Positions 17,050 through 24,784 of a DNA stretch of 64,000 nucleotides are shown piece by piece. The stretch covers positions 1-64,000 of the forward strand of contig NZ_VCHQ01000019.1 of the NCBI RefSeq assembly GCF_005860775.1, written 5' to 3'. Below the pieces are notes generated by a model. That model saw nothing but the letters and a program-made list of their open reading frames with translations. It was not told where the DNA came from and did no database searches. Positions within the stretch are counted from its first letter, which is position 1. Every line of letters starts with the position of its first letter. A program made the position numbers and the translations under genes. Origin of the DNA: Klebsiella indica. GTDB taxonomy: Bacteria; Pseudomonadota; Gammaproteobacteria; Enterobacterales; Enterobacteriaceae.

Positions 17050-17244
17050 TCAATTTCCCGCTGCGGGCGGAGGCATGGCCGGGGAGTTACGACGACTGAC
17101 CCGGTGTTCAAAAGCATTCAGGGTGGTGAAACTCTCACTGCATTCCAGATTCTGACACTGATGATACTGGCGTATTGTGTGCTCACTCAGACGGCGACTG
17201 GTACGGGTGCGGGCCATTGCGCCGCAGAAAGGACAACGAAACAT
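17050..17244 (-). CDS. Ogr/Delta-family late-gene transcription activator
   Basis: A 64-residue zinc-binding activator of the P2 Ogr / P4 Delta family. It has the four cysteines in the family spacing (CPFC near the N-terminus, then CQNLEC) and the hallmark YHQCQN. P2 Ogr is 72 residues and P4 Delta is a fused dimer of 166; this is the single-domain form. Such proteins turn on late promoters of P2-like phages and structural promoters of satellites, so this gene would tie capsid/Psu expression to helper infection. It is read leftward towards the structural operon but separated from it by the convergent RHH gene. Confidence 0.9.
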   Translation of the reverse strand: MFRCPFCGAMARTRTSRRLSEHTIRQYHQCQNLECSESFTTLNAFEHRVSRRNSPAMPPPAAGN

Positions 17245-17678
17245 AGATATTCTCCCTCATGGGAGTTGAACTCGCTGGCATTATCCGGTTTTCGCCCCCC
17301 CCTGACAACCAATCCCCTGCTTAATCGCCTTATTCATACAAAATTTTTCATTGTCAAATATCTCATATTCTCCAGTTTTATACCGGATATCAGCGAATTA
17401 TGGCAATAAACATCATTTTAACCCCCTTACGGATATCGTCTGTAAGCCACTCAGGAAGGCGCAATAAAAAGTGACCTCACCTCATTACCACAAGTCAAAA
17501 CGCAGCGCTGAATTGCACGGAGAAAGCAGAATCTCACTTTCTGGCCTTATGCCCGCTTGCGGGGGCAGGCCCCCCGTCACCTGCGCGCTGCAATCCTTCC
17601 ATTTTCCGTGCATGCACAAAACTGGCCTCAGGCCGCACCAGCACAGGCCGGAAAGGGCATAAATACCATCAAAAAAAT

Positions 17679-17704
17679 TGTGCAAATCTGTGCACTATTG
17701 TGCA
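17679..17704. repeat. Three TGTGCA repeats at exact 10-bp period
   Basis: TGTGCA occurs at 17679-17684, 17689-17694 and 17699-17704, so the copies lie on the same face of the helix. The pattern is iteron-like and could bind a replication or regulatory protein. Only the repeat itself is seen; the function is inferred. Confidence 0.6.
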
Positions 17705-17883
17705 GTACCAGAAACCGGGTAAATCAGGTAAAAAAGCCACAAAATTGCACCCGTAGCGGATGCTGTAATACAGGCCGAAATGAACATATATGAGTGACGC
17801 AGAAGGCTGGTGCCAGTACAGCGGTTGAATCAATGATTGTTAATAAAATGCTAACAGAAAAAGAGTTGTTTTCTTAAAAGGCA

Positions 17884-18167
17884 GGGGGGACACCGGAAAC
17901 TCATTACATTATTACAGAGCACAAAAATAGCCATTAAGACAATGATTTTAAAGATTAATATTTGTAATATCGCTCATATTACATCGCATTACATACAAAT
18001 TACACCCTTTAAAAACAATGAGTTATATTATTCATTTGTAACAAATCCATTTTATTACATGTAATGGTATGTAAGGTTAGTTTTATTACAAGAATTAAGT
18101 ATATATATCATATCATTACATAACATTTTTTAGCCTTGTAATAATGTAATGAGTTTCCGATACCCCC
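17884..18167. repeat. Iteron-like ATTACA array inside a perfect 23-bp inverted repeat
   Basis: CGGAAACTCATTACATTATTACA at 17894-17916 is repeated perfectly inverted at 18137-18159; both arms are extended outward by a run of six or seven G residues after three variable bases. The 220 bp between the arms are very AT-rich and contain ATTACA or TGTAAT again and again, including ATTACAT at 17978 and 17988 and the palindrome ATTACATGTAAT at 18054-18065. This looks like a replication origin with initiator sites, in the spirit of P4 ori/crr. Confidence 0.7.
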
Positions 18168-18297
18168 CCTAAAATTTTAAAAGCATTCAATAATGGATGA
18201 TTTATGAGCACATTTGGCATAAAAACATCTCTTTCTTGTTAACAATTTGTGTTTGCATTTCCACTGGCCTTGCCCACCGGGGAGCAATAGTGTTGCC

Positions 18298-18330
18298 GGC
18301 GGTGCTTACTGTCCGATATCGAGCACCGCC
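18298..18330 (+). other. Stable GC stem-loop
   Basis: GGCGGTGCT (18298-18306) pairs with AGCACCGCC (18322-18330), a 9-bp perfect stem with a 15-nt loop. It is not followed by a T-run, so it is not a standard terminator. It may be part of a non-coding RNA or a DNA structure of the replication region; nothing decides between these. Confidence 0.4.
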
Positions 18331-18717
18331 GAATGTGACCATGCTGCAGCTCAGCCATTCCTGTCCGTGCTGGCCGGTTTGTCATGTGGTGGCGAATAAG
18401 CGCATCTGAGTTGATACTCCTTTCACACTTCATGCGCCCAGCGTTCTCACATTTTCTGCCCGCCTTGAGCAGGTGAACGATCTCGCCGCAAGGAATCAGA
18501 ACGTGTGACATGGCGGCCGGTTTGACTACCCGGCTCCAGAAGTTGGCATAGCAAAGCTGGTAAGAGTTCGCTTCATTACTTCATGGTCTTGAGTTAAGCT
18601 TTATCAATCAGGAGAAAATACTCTTTAATGAAATCAAAGCAGTAAGTTTATTGCGAGTAGATAATGACACCAGCACTTAGCATTGCATCACCAATTATTA
18701 AATGGGTAAGGTGAAAC

Positions 18718-19425
18718 ATGAATAATAAAATCGATTTATATTTAAACAGGATAAGTCAACTTTCGCAGTTGCTGTTAGTAGGATTCGCAATTTTTGGCTA
18801 TTTTTATACCGTGCGCCCTCTTTATCAGAATGCATCACTGCAAGAATCAATAGCTAAAAAAGAAACCGAGCTAAAAAAACTTCAAGGTAAGATTGATAAT
18901 CTCTACATTAATTACAGACGTGAGCTAATACGTAAATTCGTAATGCGCGTTACTTTTGACTGCTCACCCTATACGCCATTAATGATGCAGCCGCCATCAT
19001 ATGAAGAAAGTGAACAAAAATCCTTTTCTGTTAAGCTTCAGGAATCCAAAGCACTTATATCAGAAAACCCTTATAACTGCCTTAGAATGAAGGCAGAAAA
19101 CGATACGGCATTGCGTGACCTGCGAAACGAAGATAAACAAAAGCTGATAGCTACGATTGAGTCATTGAAACTATCTATAACTGAAAAATATAACGAAATG
19201 GTCAGGCAATCCGAAAATGAAATACTTTTAGAAAACCTTGGCAAAAACAATGACAGCACAAACTTTACAGCAAGGTTAGAGGAATTTCTCATCGCTAATG
19301 GAATTAAATTACCTGACGATGACAATTATAATAAACAGATGAATATCTTAGCCGGTCTGAATCATCTAATTTCAGAATTCAGCCTCAAATTTAATGCCAC
19401 CATCACTGACAAGGTGAAAATTTAG
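18718..19425 (+). CDS. Unknown membrane-anchored coiled-coil protein, satellite cargo
   Basis: A 235-residue protein I do not recognise. Residues about 14-33 (SQLLLVGFAIFGYFYTVRPL) form one membrane segment, followed by a coiled coil (about 38-62: SIAKKETELKKLQGKIDNL) and a long charged helical region. The start follows AAGGTGAAAC. The gene is AT-rich, faces right against the main leftward transcription of the satellite, and is followed by a hairpin terminator, so it is its own unit. This lone, oppositely facing, compositionally distinct gene fits an acquired cargo gene. No enzymatic motif is visible. Confidence 0.6.
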   Translation: MNNKIDLYLNRISQLSQLLLVGFAIFGYFYTVRPLYQNASLQESIAKKETELKKLQGKIDNLYINYRRELIRKFVMRVTFDCSPYTPLMMQPPSYEESEQKSFSVKLQESKALISENPYNCLRMKAENDTALRDLRNEDKQKLIATIESLKLSITEKYNEMVRQSENEILLENLGKNNDSTNFTARLEEFLIANGIKLPDDDNYNKQMNILAGLNHLISEFSLKFNATITDKVKI

Positions 19426-19535
19426 ATAGCGCGATGGACCTACATTACCAGTCAGCGACCAGGAAGTCTCGCTAATAAAACACCGCGTCGACAAGATGGC
19501 CTGCATGGTGATAAATGACAGTGCGCAAATAACTG

Positions 19536-19562
19536 ACCGGCCACAAATCAGGCCGGTTTGCT
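19536..19562 (+). terminator. Intrinsic terminator after the 18718-19425 gene
   Basis: ACCGGCC (19536-19542) and GGCCGGT (19551-19557) form a 7-bp stem with an 8-nt loop followed by TTGCTTT. It lies between the rightward unknown gene and the convergent primase-helicase gene. Confidence 0.6.
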
Positions 19563-22223
19563 TTAATGCTGTGCCTTGAATACCCAGCAATGCTGCACTT
19601 CATTGCGTTTCGCCGGGCTGTCTGCCGGCAGCTTACGGTTGTAGCTCTCATAGATGTGACTTCTTACCGCGCCCTTGCGGATGATATGCCTGCTCTTGGC
19701 TCCCTCCAGGAGCTTTTTAAGCTCTTTAATGTCAGCGTGCGATTGCCGGTGCTGGCTCGCCTCTTCCTGAAAATGACTGAACTGAACGGCGATTTCTCCT
19801 GGTTCCCGCGAATGATTCATCCCTCCCGGCACCGTCGAATCCAGATAATCAAAGACCTCCCAGAACTCCTGTACGAGCGGATGCTCGGCCTGTACCGCCT
19901 TGAGGCGCTCCGGTGCCATCCGTAGAAGCATGTCCTTCGTTTTCTCGATACATCCGCTATCCAGAGGGATCACCATCTCCAGCGCTTCCAGCAGGGCGAT
20001 GAGCTGGGCGTGATTTTTGATAATGCGGATATGCTGAGAGGGCATAACGGCCAGCACCTCCGCTTCGGCGGACTCAAAACGGGTAAAGAAACGTTCCATA
20101 ATTTCCCGTTCCTTGAGGATAGCCATCAGGACAAAGCCGGAAATGGACTCTATCGGGTAGCGCTCCAGCGCCTCCGCTGCGGCTTTCGTTTGTGGGGTCT
20201 GGTCGCGCCGGTCGGTATGCAGGTGAATAATACGTTCCAGAAATGCCGGGGAGCCGTCTGTATTGGCGTTCTGAGCAATGATAATCGCGCCCTTGAAGGG
20301 TGGCTCATAGGTTTCATTGTTATTCGTTTTGATCCCTACGGCCCGCGGGGAGCGTCCGTTGTACAGAGATTTCAGCTCATCCCAGTCAAAGGCCCGTTGC
20401 TTCGCATTGTCCAGCGTACGATCGCCTTCAATCAGGCATACCGGCAGGTTCCCCACCTGAGCAAAGTTACGCGCCCGCGCCACAGGGGTGGATTTAGACG
20501 GATCAAACCCTTCGTAATCCGGCCGGCCGCTCAGCCGCCACAAAAACTCCAGCAGGGTACTTTTGCCGGAGCCCGGCTCACCGACAACCTCCAGAAACGG
20601 ATAACTTTTTTGTACAGCGCGGATTTGCTCAGCAAACAGGGTTCCCAGCCAGAAGGCCAGCGCAATATACCCTTTAGCGCCAAATGCCTGCCACAGGTCG
20701 GCACACCATGCCGGGTTAAAATCAGCCAGCTCAGGATTTAGCGCCAGGAGTGGCGATACACTGAGGCTTTTCAGGCTCAGATCCCGCATTTCAAAATAAT
20801 CCTCATCATTGAGCGGATAGAGCGTGCCGTTATGTACAGCAACGTCATTGAATACATAAGCCCCGAACTCTTTGTTGTACCCGATGAAGTTTTGCGTATT
20901 GACCTCTTTAATCCCGGGTAAATCCTGCTTTGCCAGCTTATCGAGCTGATTGGTGTTGCCGGTATACACCGCGCCCTTAGCCACATGTAAAAGTCGTTTT
21001 TTGAACTCGGAGGCACTGGAGAGCTGCGCGGCAGTAAACGTCGCTTTAACCGGCGGGGAGCCATTTGGAAAATCCACACGCATGTAATACCAGGCCTCGT
21101 CCGTTGCTTCCGACTTCTGGAAATACAGTGGCGTCGGGTAGCAATTGGCAATTTCGGCCACGGCGCCCGACTCCTTCAGCGCTTTGGCCTTCGCGTCCCG
21201 TTCATCTAAATCCGGCTCGGCCATCTGAATGCGCTCGACTGCCTTCATGTGCCGATCCACATCAAGCTTGAACCAGCACAGGCGGGAATCGTATTCAAAA
21301 TGAAACTCGTGTCGCTCAGTGCGATTGAACATCAGCAACGCTTTATCGCTGGCGCTGCGGGCAATAAGCAGCGCGCCATAGTAGCGATAAGTATCCAGAT
21401 CTCTGGCCGTCAGCCTGCCTCTGATATGCAGATCGTTCCAGTCAGCCTCCTTTTTACCCTCTGGGGGAAGAGCTGCGTTAGCGGTCCACCCTTCAACACG
21501 GCTGCGCTCAACATGCTTACGTATGGCGCGCTCCCCGGCCTGCCCTCTGTCCAGCGCCCACACCAGAACCGGACGAGGACTTTTAGCGTACAGCGCCGCC
21601 AGTTTCTGCAAGGCTTTATCCGGGTAGTTATTGCAGGTCATGATAGACACAGCCGCTATGCCGTTCTGATTCAGGCTGATGGCGTCAAAAATCCCTTCGA
21701 CCAGCCAGATCTCTTTTTGCCTAGCAAGATTTTGGGCCGGGGCAGACCACCACTGGCCGGCATAGCGCCCACCAAAATTGGCCTTACGGTCAAACTGCTC
21801 TGGCCGGTCAATTATCCGTTCCCAGTAAGCGCCGTTAGGCAATGCAAAGCGAACCGTCGCACTACCTATACCCCTCTGGTGATAGCTTTCCTGTCTGTAA
21901 CATCCGGCAATCAATGCTGTATCAAGGCCACGCCCTTCACGTAAATAGGCTTCTGCTGCTGCATGGGGGTTAGCTTCCGTCCGCTGATAGCGTTCCGACC
22001 AGTTATTAAATAAATCAGCATAGCGCTCTTTTACAATTACTTCACCGCCGCATTTATTCTCCCGTCCGCAGCGCAATACATAGGGTTTATCCAGACTGGT
22101 GAATAATTCCTTTTTCTTACAGTGAGGGCAAACGCCTCGCCGTAAATAACCGTTTTGCTCTTTAAACTGGAAATCAGCAATAAGACGCTTTATAATATCT
22201 GTGCGTAAATCTTCTCTGTACAT
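19563..22223 (-). CDS. P4-alpha-like primase-helicase
   Basis: An 886-residue replication protein. The N-terminal zinc finger (CPHC at about 33-36, then C..C) and TOPRIM-type segment (WLVEGIFDAISL, followed by the acidic VWALD motif) make the primase part. The C-terminal third is an SF3-like helicase with Walker A GEPGSGKS and the downstream LIEGD and IIIAQNAN motifs. P4 alpha is 777 residues; this larger form is typical of the wider toprim/DUF5906 family in satellites. It should prime and unwind from the satellite's own origin, probably the iteron array about 1.4 kb beyond its 3' end. It is last in the leftward early operon. It looks intact. Confidence 0.9.
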   Translation of the reverse strand: MYREDLRTDIIKRLIADFQFKEQNGYLRRGVCPHCKKKELFTSLDKPYVLRCGRENKCGGEVIVKERYADLFNNWSERYQRTEANPHAAAEAYLREGRGLDTALIAGCYRQESYHQRGIGSATVRFALPNGAYWERIIDRPEQFDRKANFGGRYAGQWWSAPAQNLARQKEIWLVEGIFDAISLNQNGIAAVSIMTCNNYPDKALQKLAALYAKSPRPVLVWALDRGQAGERAIRKHVERSRVEGWTANAALPPEGKKEADWNDLHIRGRLTARDLDTYRYYGALLIARSASDKALLMFNRTERHEFHFEYDSRLCWFKLDVDRHMKAVERIQMAEPDLDERDAKAKALKESGAVAEIANCYPTPLYFQKSEATDEAWYYMRVDFPNGSPPVKATFTAAQLSSASEFKKRLLHVAKGAVYTGNTNQLDKLAKQDLPGIKEVNTQNFIGYNKEFGAYVFNDVAVHNGTLYPLNDEDYFEMRDLSLKSLSVSPLLALNPELADFNPAWCADLWQAFGAKGYIALAFWLGTLFAEQIRAVQKSYPFLEVVGEPGSGKSTLLEFLWRLSGRPDYEGFDPSKSTPVARARNFAQVGNLPVCLIEGDRTLDNAKQRAFDWDELKSLYNGRSPRAVGIKTNNNETYEPPFKGAIIIAQNANTDGSPAFLERIIHLHTDRRDQTPQTKAAAEALERYPIESISGFVLMAILKEREIMERFFTRFESAEAEVLAVMPSQHIRIIKNHAQLIALLEALEMVIPLDSGCIEKTKDMLLRMAPERLKAVQAEHPLVQEFWEVFDYLDSTVPGGMNHSREPGEIAVQFSHFQEEASQHRQSHADIKELKKLLEGAKSRHIIRKGAVRSHIYESYNRKLPADSPAKRNEVQHCWVFKAQH

Positions 22224-22263
22224 ATAAAATCCTTAAGCGCCGCTTACCACGGCGCTTTTGTAT

Positions 22264-22635
22264 TTAATGGTCGCCTTGTGTAGCGTCATTAATCATTTCT
22301 GTAACCCGATGCACGCCGAATAACCTGACGGCACTTAAACCCAGATCAACCTCACCTCGCGAATATATTCCTTTACCCCCAGAAAGCTCTGATTTTATTG
22401 CATCAAGTTCTTTAATCATCACCTTGAAAAGGCTACCCATCTGATTGGCAGGAACGTTAGTCTCGCGCTTCATTTCGGCTTTAGAATCAAGTAAGTCTTC
22501 GAGCAATCTTGAAATATTTATAACATCATCCAACCGGTAATAACTTTCTTCGGAAAATAACCACGAATAATCTCTGTTCCACAAGTTCGCATCCTGAGAG
22601 ACGATTTCATTTTCATTGATGTGATTCTGAGACAT
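22264..22635 (-). CDS. Hypothetical satellite protein upstream of the primase
   Basis: A 123-residue acidic protein with no recognised domain. It has a helical middle (about 35-85) and a C-terminal segment LGLSAVRLFGVHRVTEMIND. It ends 40 bp before the primase-helicase start and reads in the same direction, so it is probably co-transcribed. P4-like elements often have a small ORF here, sometimes a copy-number regulator (Cnr in P4), but I see no sequence evidence for that assignment. Translation seems secure because the frame is full and the spacing operon-like. Confidence 0.65.
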   Translation of the reverse strand: MSQNHINENEIVSQDANLWNRDYSWLFSEESYYRLDDVINISRLLEDLLDSKAEMKRETNVPANQMGSLFKVMIKELDAIKSELSGGKGIYSRGEVDLGLSAVRLFGVHRVTEMINDATQGDH

Positions 22636-22689
22636 AAAACCCCCTGACCAGTAACGGTCATATAAAACATAAATTTGTTTAACGGATTA

Positions 22690-22920
22690 TCAGTGCAGTT
22701 TGCTGATTAATGGCGTGGTTATCTCCAGCACCCTGAGAGCCTTAAAGTACTTTAACCCCTCCCAGCATAACTGAGCCGTAGCCCGGATTATTGCATCATC
22801 GCGACTAAGCGCCTCAACCGTCACCTGTGCGCTGCGCGTATAACCTTTACGCGTCACCGCATAACCGGAAACCAGATATGTTTTATTACGTGTTACTTTG
22901 CCGCAAAAAATGTTAGCCAT
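22690..22920 (-). CDS. Small hypothetical protein, last of the overlapping small-ORF run
   Basis: A 76-residue protein, no known domain. It has a beta-rich first half (KTYLVSGYAVTRKGYTRSAQ) with the pattern of the three small paralogues upstream, then VTVEALSRDDAIIRATAQLC, which reads like a short regulatory fold. Its ATG overlaps the end of the preceding gene by 8 bp (ATGGCTAA), the same type of junction as the other members of the run. It is probably a more distant member of that group. Confidence 0.6.
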   Translation of the reverse strand: MANIFCGKVTRNKTYLVSGYAVTRKGYTRSAQVTVEALSRDDAIIRATAQLCWEGLKYFKALRVLEITTPLISKLH

Positions 22921-23107
22921 GTTTCACCTTCCCAACCGTCACCGTATATTCGTTATCGTCTAAATGACATCCATTAAAGGTAATGCCATCAACAAGCCTT
23001 CTGGCTGTTTTGAGCGCTTTACCCGGCGAATTATATTTTTTTGCATGACGGTAAAAATTTATTTTTCCGGTAATTACATTCCTGGCTTTTACATGAATCT
23101 CATACAT
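22913..23107 (-). CDS. Small paralogous protein C of the satellite early operon
   Basis: A 64-residue protein beginning MYEIHVKARNVITGKI and ending TVTVGKVKHG. It shares length, an MYxxxV/I start, a central segment with SPGKALKTARRL (compare SDEAWIDANKMAYV and CQAANRAARELTYV in the two upstream genes) and a V-x-V-x-x-V-x-H end with its neighbours, so I read them as duplicates. No function is known to me. The start overlaps the upstream gene by 8 bp, and the stop overlaps the downstream gene by 8 bp. Confidence 0.65.
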   Translation of the reverse strand: MYEIHVKARNVITGKINFYRHAKKYNSPGKALKTARRLVDGITFNGCHLDDNEYTVTVGKVKHG

Positions 23108-23291
23108 GACTCACCCCCACAACTTTAACCCTGCATTCGTGCGTGGTCTTGCCGTCATCGCCTTTACGAACATAGGCCATTTTATTTGCATCAATCCAGG
23201 CTTCATCACTGGTTGTATAACGCCAGTTATTGACCAGATTTCGTTGGTCGCCGGTCTGATAATTAATCAGAGTGATAATGAGCTTATACAT
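23100..23291 (-). CDS. Small paralogous protein B of the satellite early operon
   Basis: A 63-residue protein beginning MYKLIITLINYQTGDQ and ending RVKVVGVSHV. It is the middle copy of a three-gene tandem set; copy A (23284-23484) ends SVVKISGVAHV and begins MYKILITHINHEL, a clear match at both ends. The genes overlap by 8 bp (ATG-NNN-TAA pattern), so ribosomes finishing one gene start the next. The fold is probably a compact beta-alpha-beta unit. Function unknown. Confidence 0.68.
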   Translation of the reverse strand: MYKLIITLINYQTGDQRNLVNNWRYTTSDEAWIDANKMAYVRKGDDGKTTHECRVKVVGVSHV

Positions 23292-23484
23292 GCGCCACCC
23301 CCGAAATTTTCACAACGCTGGCCGTTGTCTCTGAAATCGCGTTAAAGCCATCCGGCTTGCATACATAGGTTAATTCTCTCGCCGCGCGATTGGCCGCCTG
23401 ACAGGTTTTATACTTGCGGTGATAAGTCCATTCCCGCACCTGGTGAAGCTCGTGGTTTATATGGGTGATAAGGATTTTATACAT
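23284..23484 (-). CDS. Small paralogous protein A of the satellite early operon
   Basis: A 66-residue protein starting at the ATG at 23482-23484. A longer open frame to 23535 exists, but that part lies inside the Ash-like gene and would break the shared MYKxxIT start seen in copy B. It begins MYKILITHINHELHQVREW and ends VVKISGVAHV. The ATG overlaps the Ash-like gene's end by 8 bp. Function unknown; the position between Ash and the primase is that of the P4 early genes (kil, epsilon, cnr). Confidence 0.68.
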   Translation of the reverse strand: MYKILITHINHELHQVREWTYHRKYKTCQAANRAARELTYVCKPDGFNAISETTASVVKISGVAHV

Positions 23485-24067
23485 GAGCCACCTCACGAAC
23501 CGGCAGACGGCCAGCAAAGGAGGCAACAAAATCACGCGCTATGGTGCGTCGTGCGCTCATGAAATCAGGGGCGGTAACTTCCTCGCGGTGGGGTTTAGCC
23601 GATACGTCAGAACGGCGTACAGCGAGAAAAAGCCAGACAAACTGAGGATGTGAGTGAACTGGGGTAGTAGCCATAAGGCAACCTCCGATAACAGCATAAT
23701 CGTTGCTATCGCCGGAGTTCCTACGCTCACTAATGGCGATAGCCCAGACGGGGGTAGGAATACCGGCGTTATCGGAGACCGGCCAGCCCGAAAGCTGCCC
23801 CGCCTGAGCTACCATTGACATGGCGGAGTGATGCGTTACCTGTTCATGCCCGGCGCTGACGTGCCCGGAGTGAACGCACCACGCCATAATCTGGCGCTCT
23901 GTGGCGTTGATTGCGACGTAAAAAAAGACGCATGGCGCGTCTGTCGTCGCCGATAACATACACGGGTTCCTACGCCCGGTTACCCATTGAGGGGCAACGT
24001 CTGGATTCTGCGATCCATCGGGCGAGGTTGTCAAACGGTATTTCCTATTATTTTTAGCGTATGTCAT
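23477..24067 (-). CDS. Ash / Icd-like protein of P4-type satellites
   Basis: A 196-residue protein of the Ash family, whose C-terminal part is shared with the P1 cell-division inhibitor Icd. The recognisable portion is the last 65 residues: HPQFVWLFLAVRR, KPHREEVTAPD, then the end ASFAGRLPVREVAHV. A middle segment MVAQAGQLSGWPVSD is also typical. The function of satellite Ash proteins is uncertain; Icd blocks division when overproduced. It is the first protein gene of the leftward early operon, behind a structured leader. It overlaps the first small paralogue by 8 bp. Confidence 0.75.
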   Translation of the reverse strand: MTYAKNNRKYRLTTSPDGSQNPDVAPQWVTGRRNPCMLSATTDAPCVFFYVAINATERQIMAWCVHSGHVSAGHEQVTHHSAMSMVAQAGQLSGWPVSDNAGIPTPVWAIAISERRNSGDSNDYAVIGGCLMATTPVHSHPQFVWLFLAVRRSDVSAKPHREEVTAPDFMSARRTIARDFVASFAGRLPVREVAHV

Positions 24068-24098
24068 AATGATCTCGGTTTAGTTGCACTTCATGTAA

Positions 24099-24169
24099 GG
24101 TTTTCCGGCTCAAGTGAAAACCATCTGGGGAGTTACTTCCCAAGCCCGTCAGTTCTTGCTGGCGGGCTT
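24099..24169 (-). ncRNA. Structured leader, candidate P4 CI-like immunity RNA
   Basis: Three hairpins follow one another in the 107-bp gap between alpA and the Ash-like gene. They are 24142-24169 (AAGCCCG paired with CGGGCTT, extended through one G-T pair), 24127-24141 (GGGGAG against CTTCCC, 3-nt loop) and 24099-24122 (GGTTTTC against GAAAACC). P4 prophage immunity is made by a small structured RNA processed from the leader of the same operon, at the same place. The identity is inferred from position and structure only. On the + strand the first hairpin is followed by TTTTT and could also act as a terminator. Confidence 0.4.
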
Positions 24170-24174
24170 TTTCA

Positions 24175-24405
24175 TTAGCGCTGCTCATACCTGCCACCAC
24201 GTGATGCAGATATTTGCTCTTTAATCCAGTGATCGACTTCGCTTTCAATAAATGAAATTGCGCGGGTTCCAATTTTAACCGGGCGTGGGAAAGCATTCTT
24301 AGAAAGCTGCTTATATAGCCAGGCTTTGCTACGTTGCAAACGACGTAAAACTTCTTTTGTGGATATAAGGGTCTGATAAATATCTTGATTGTTCGTATAT
24401 TCCAT
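24175..24405 (-). CDS. alpA: AlpA/Vis-family regulator
   Basis: A 76-residue MerR-like winged-helix protein of the AlpA family. The hallmark STKEVLRRLQRSKAWLYKQLSKNAFPRPVKIGTRAISFIESEVDHWI pattern is seen as successive short motifs: LISTKEVLRRL, AWLYKQL, FPRPVKIG and ISFIESEVDHWI. In P4 the relative (Vis/Cox) represses the early promoter and serves as excisionase. I use the ATG at 24403-24405, which follows AAGGAATCAGC; the track extends to 24435 without a ribosome site. Three TCTATTGAA repeats lie 75-125 bp upstream and may be its binding sites. Confidence 0.9.
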   Translation of the reverse strand: MEYTNNQDIYQTLISTKEVLRRLQRSKAWLYKQLSKNAFPRPVKIGTRAISFIESEVDHWIKEQISASRGGRYEQR

Positions 24406-24435
24406 GCTGATTCCTTGTGTTCTTCTCAAGTACAC

Positions 24436-24784
24436 AATGACTGTAAACGCAGGGAATAACGGATTCTAGCGATAATGGAATCTATTGAAAGGATATATAA
24501 TTCTATTGAAAAATGTTGAATTCTATTGAAACGCAATGGAATTGAATTTTCAGATAAAGCAATGAAAACAAAGCACTAAACAAATATTTTATTTCTAAAA
24601 ATCAAATAGTTATCGATTCATCCTTTTAAAAACAAACCTCTTTACTCACACCTCCTGAGAGGCTTATAGTGATTTATAGAGGCTTATAAAGTTCTATTAG
24701 CCCCCTTACCACCCGTTATCACCCTTTATATCCCCCTATACTTAAGCAGAAGTATTGAACAGAACAATTAATCTAATAAATAAT
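24436..24784. other. AT-rich intergenic region between alpA and the cargo gene
   Basis: No gene is seen. The region holds the TCTATTGAA repeats and, at about 24657-24690, two copies of GAGGCTTATA (24658 and 24679) about 21 bp apart, again a two-turn spacing. It probably contains the satellite's early promoter region. Confidence 0.5.
24479..24531. repeat. Three TCTATTGAAA direct repeats at 20-21 bp period
   Basis: TCTATTGAA occurs at 24481, 24502 and 24522, the latter two within the longer unit AATTCTATTGAAA. Spacing of 21 and 20 bp equals two helical turns. They lie upstream of alpA in an AT-rich gap. They may be sites for AlpA or another satellite regulator at its promoter. Confidence 0.65.

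Larger units (their letters stand above)
17245..18717. other. 1.5-kb gene-poor region with origin-like repeats
   Basis: No convincing gene is seen. Small open frames here (for example minus 17485-17685 and 18239-18511) lack ribosome sites or known motifs. The region holds three TGTGCA repeats at 10-bp spacing (17679-17704), an AT-rich ATTACA/TGTAAT-rich array inside a perfect inverted repeat (17884-18167) and a GC hairpin (18298-18330). Lying between the primase-helicase block and the structural genes, it is a plausible place for the satellite's replication origin and packaging site; neither is proven. Confidence 0.5.

Noticed and set aside
17485..17685. Minus-strand 66-residue frame with several cysteines and tryptophans
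   Set aside because: It begins with TTG, lacks a ribosome site and lies over repeat-like DNA. Part of the sequence felt familiar from other satellites, but I cannot support a gene.
18239..18511. Minus-strand 90-residue frame
   Set aside because: No ribosome site or known motif; it overlaps the GC stem-loop and probably is chance.
16581..18717. Search for a P2/P4-type cos site
   Set aside because: No stretch similar to the P2/P4 cos sequence as I recall it was found, so packaging signals stay unassigned.
24054..24296. 80-residue minus-strand frame across alpA and the leader
   Set aside because: It overlaps alpA in another frame and covers the hairpin leader; alpA has the known family motifs.
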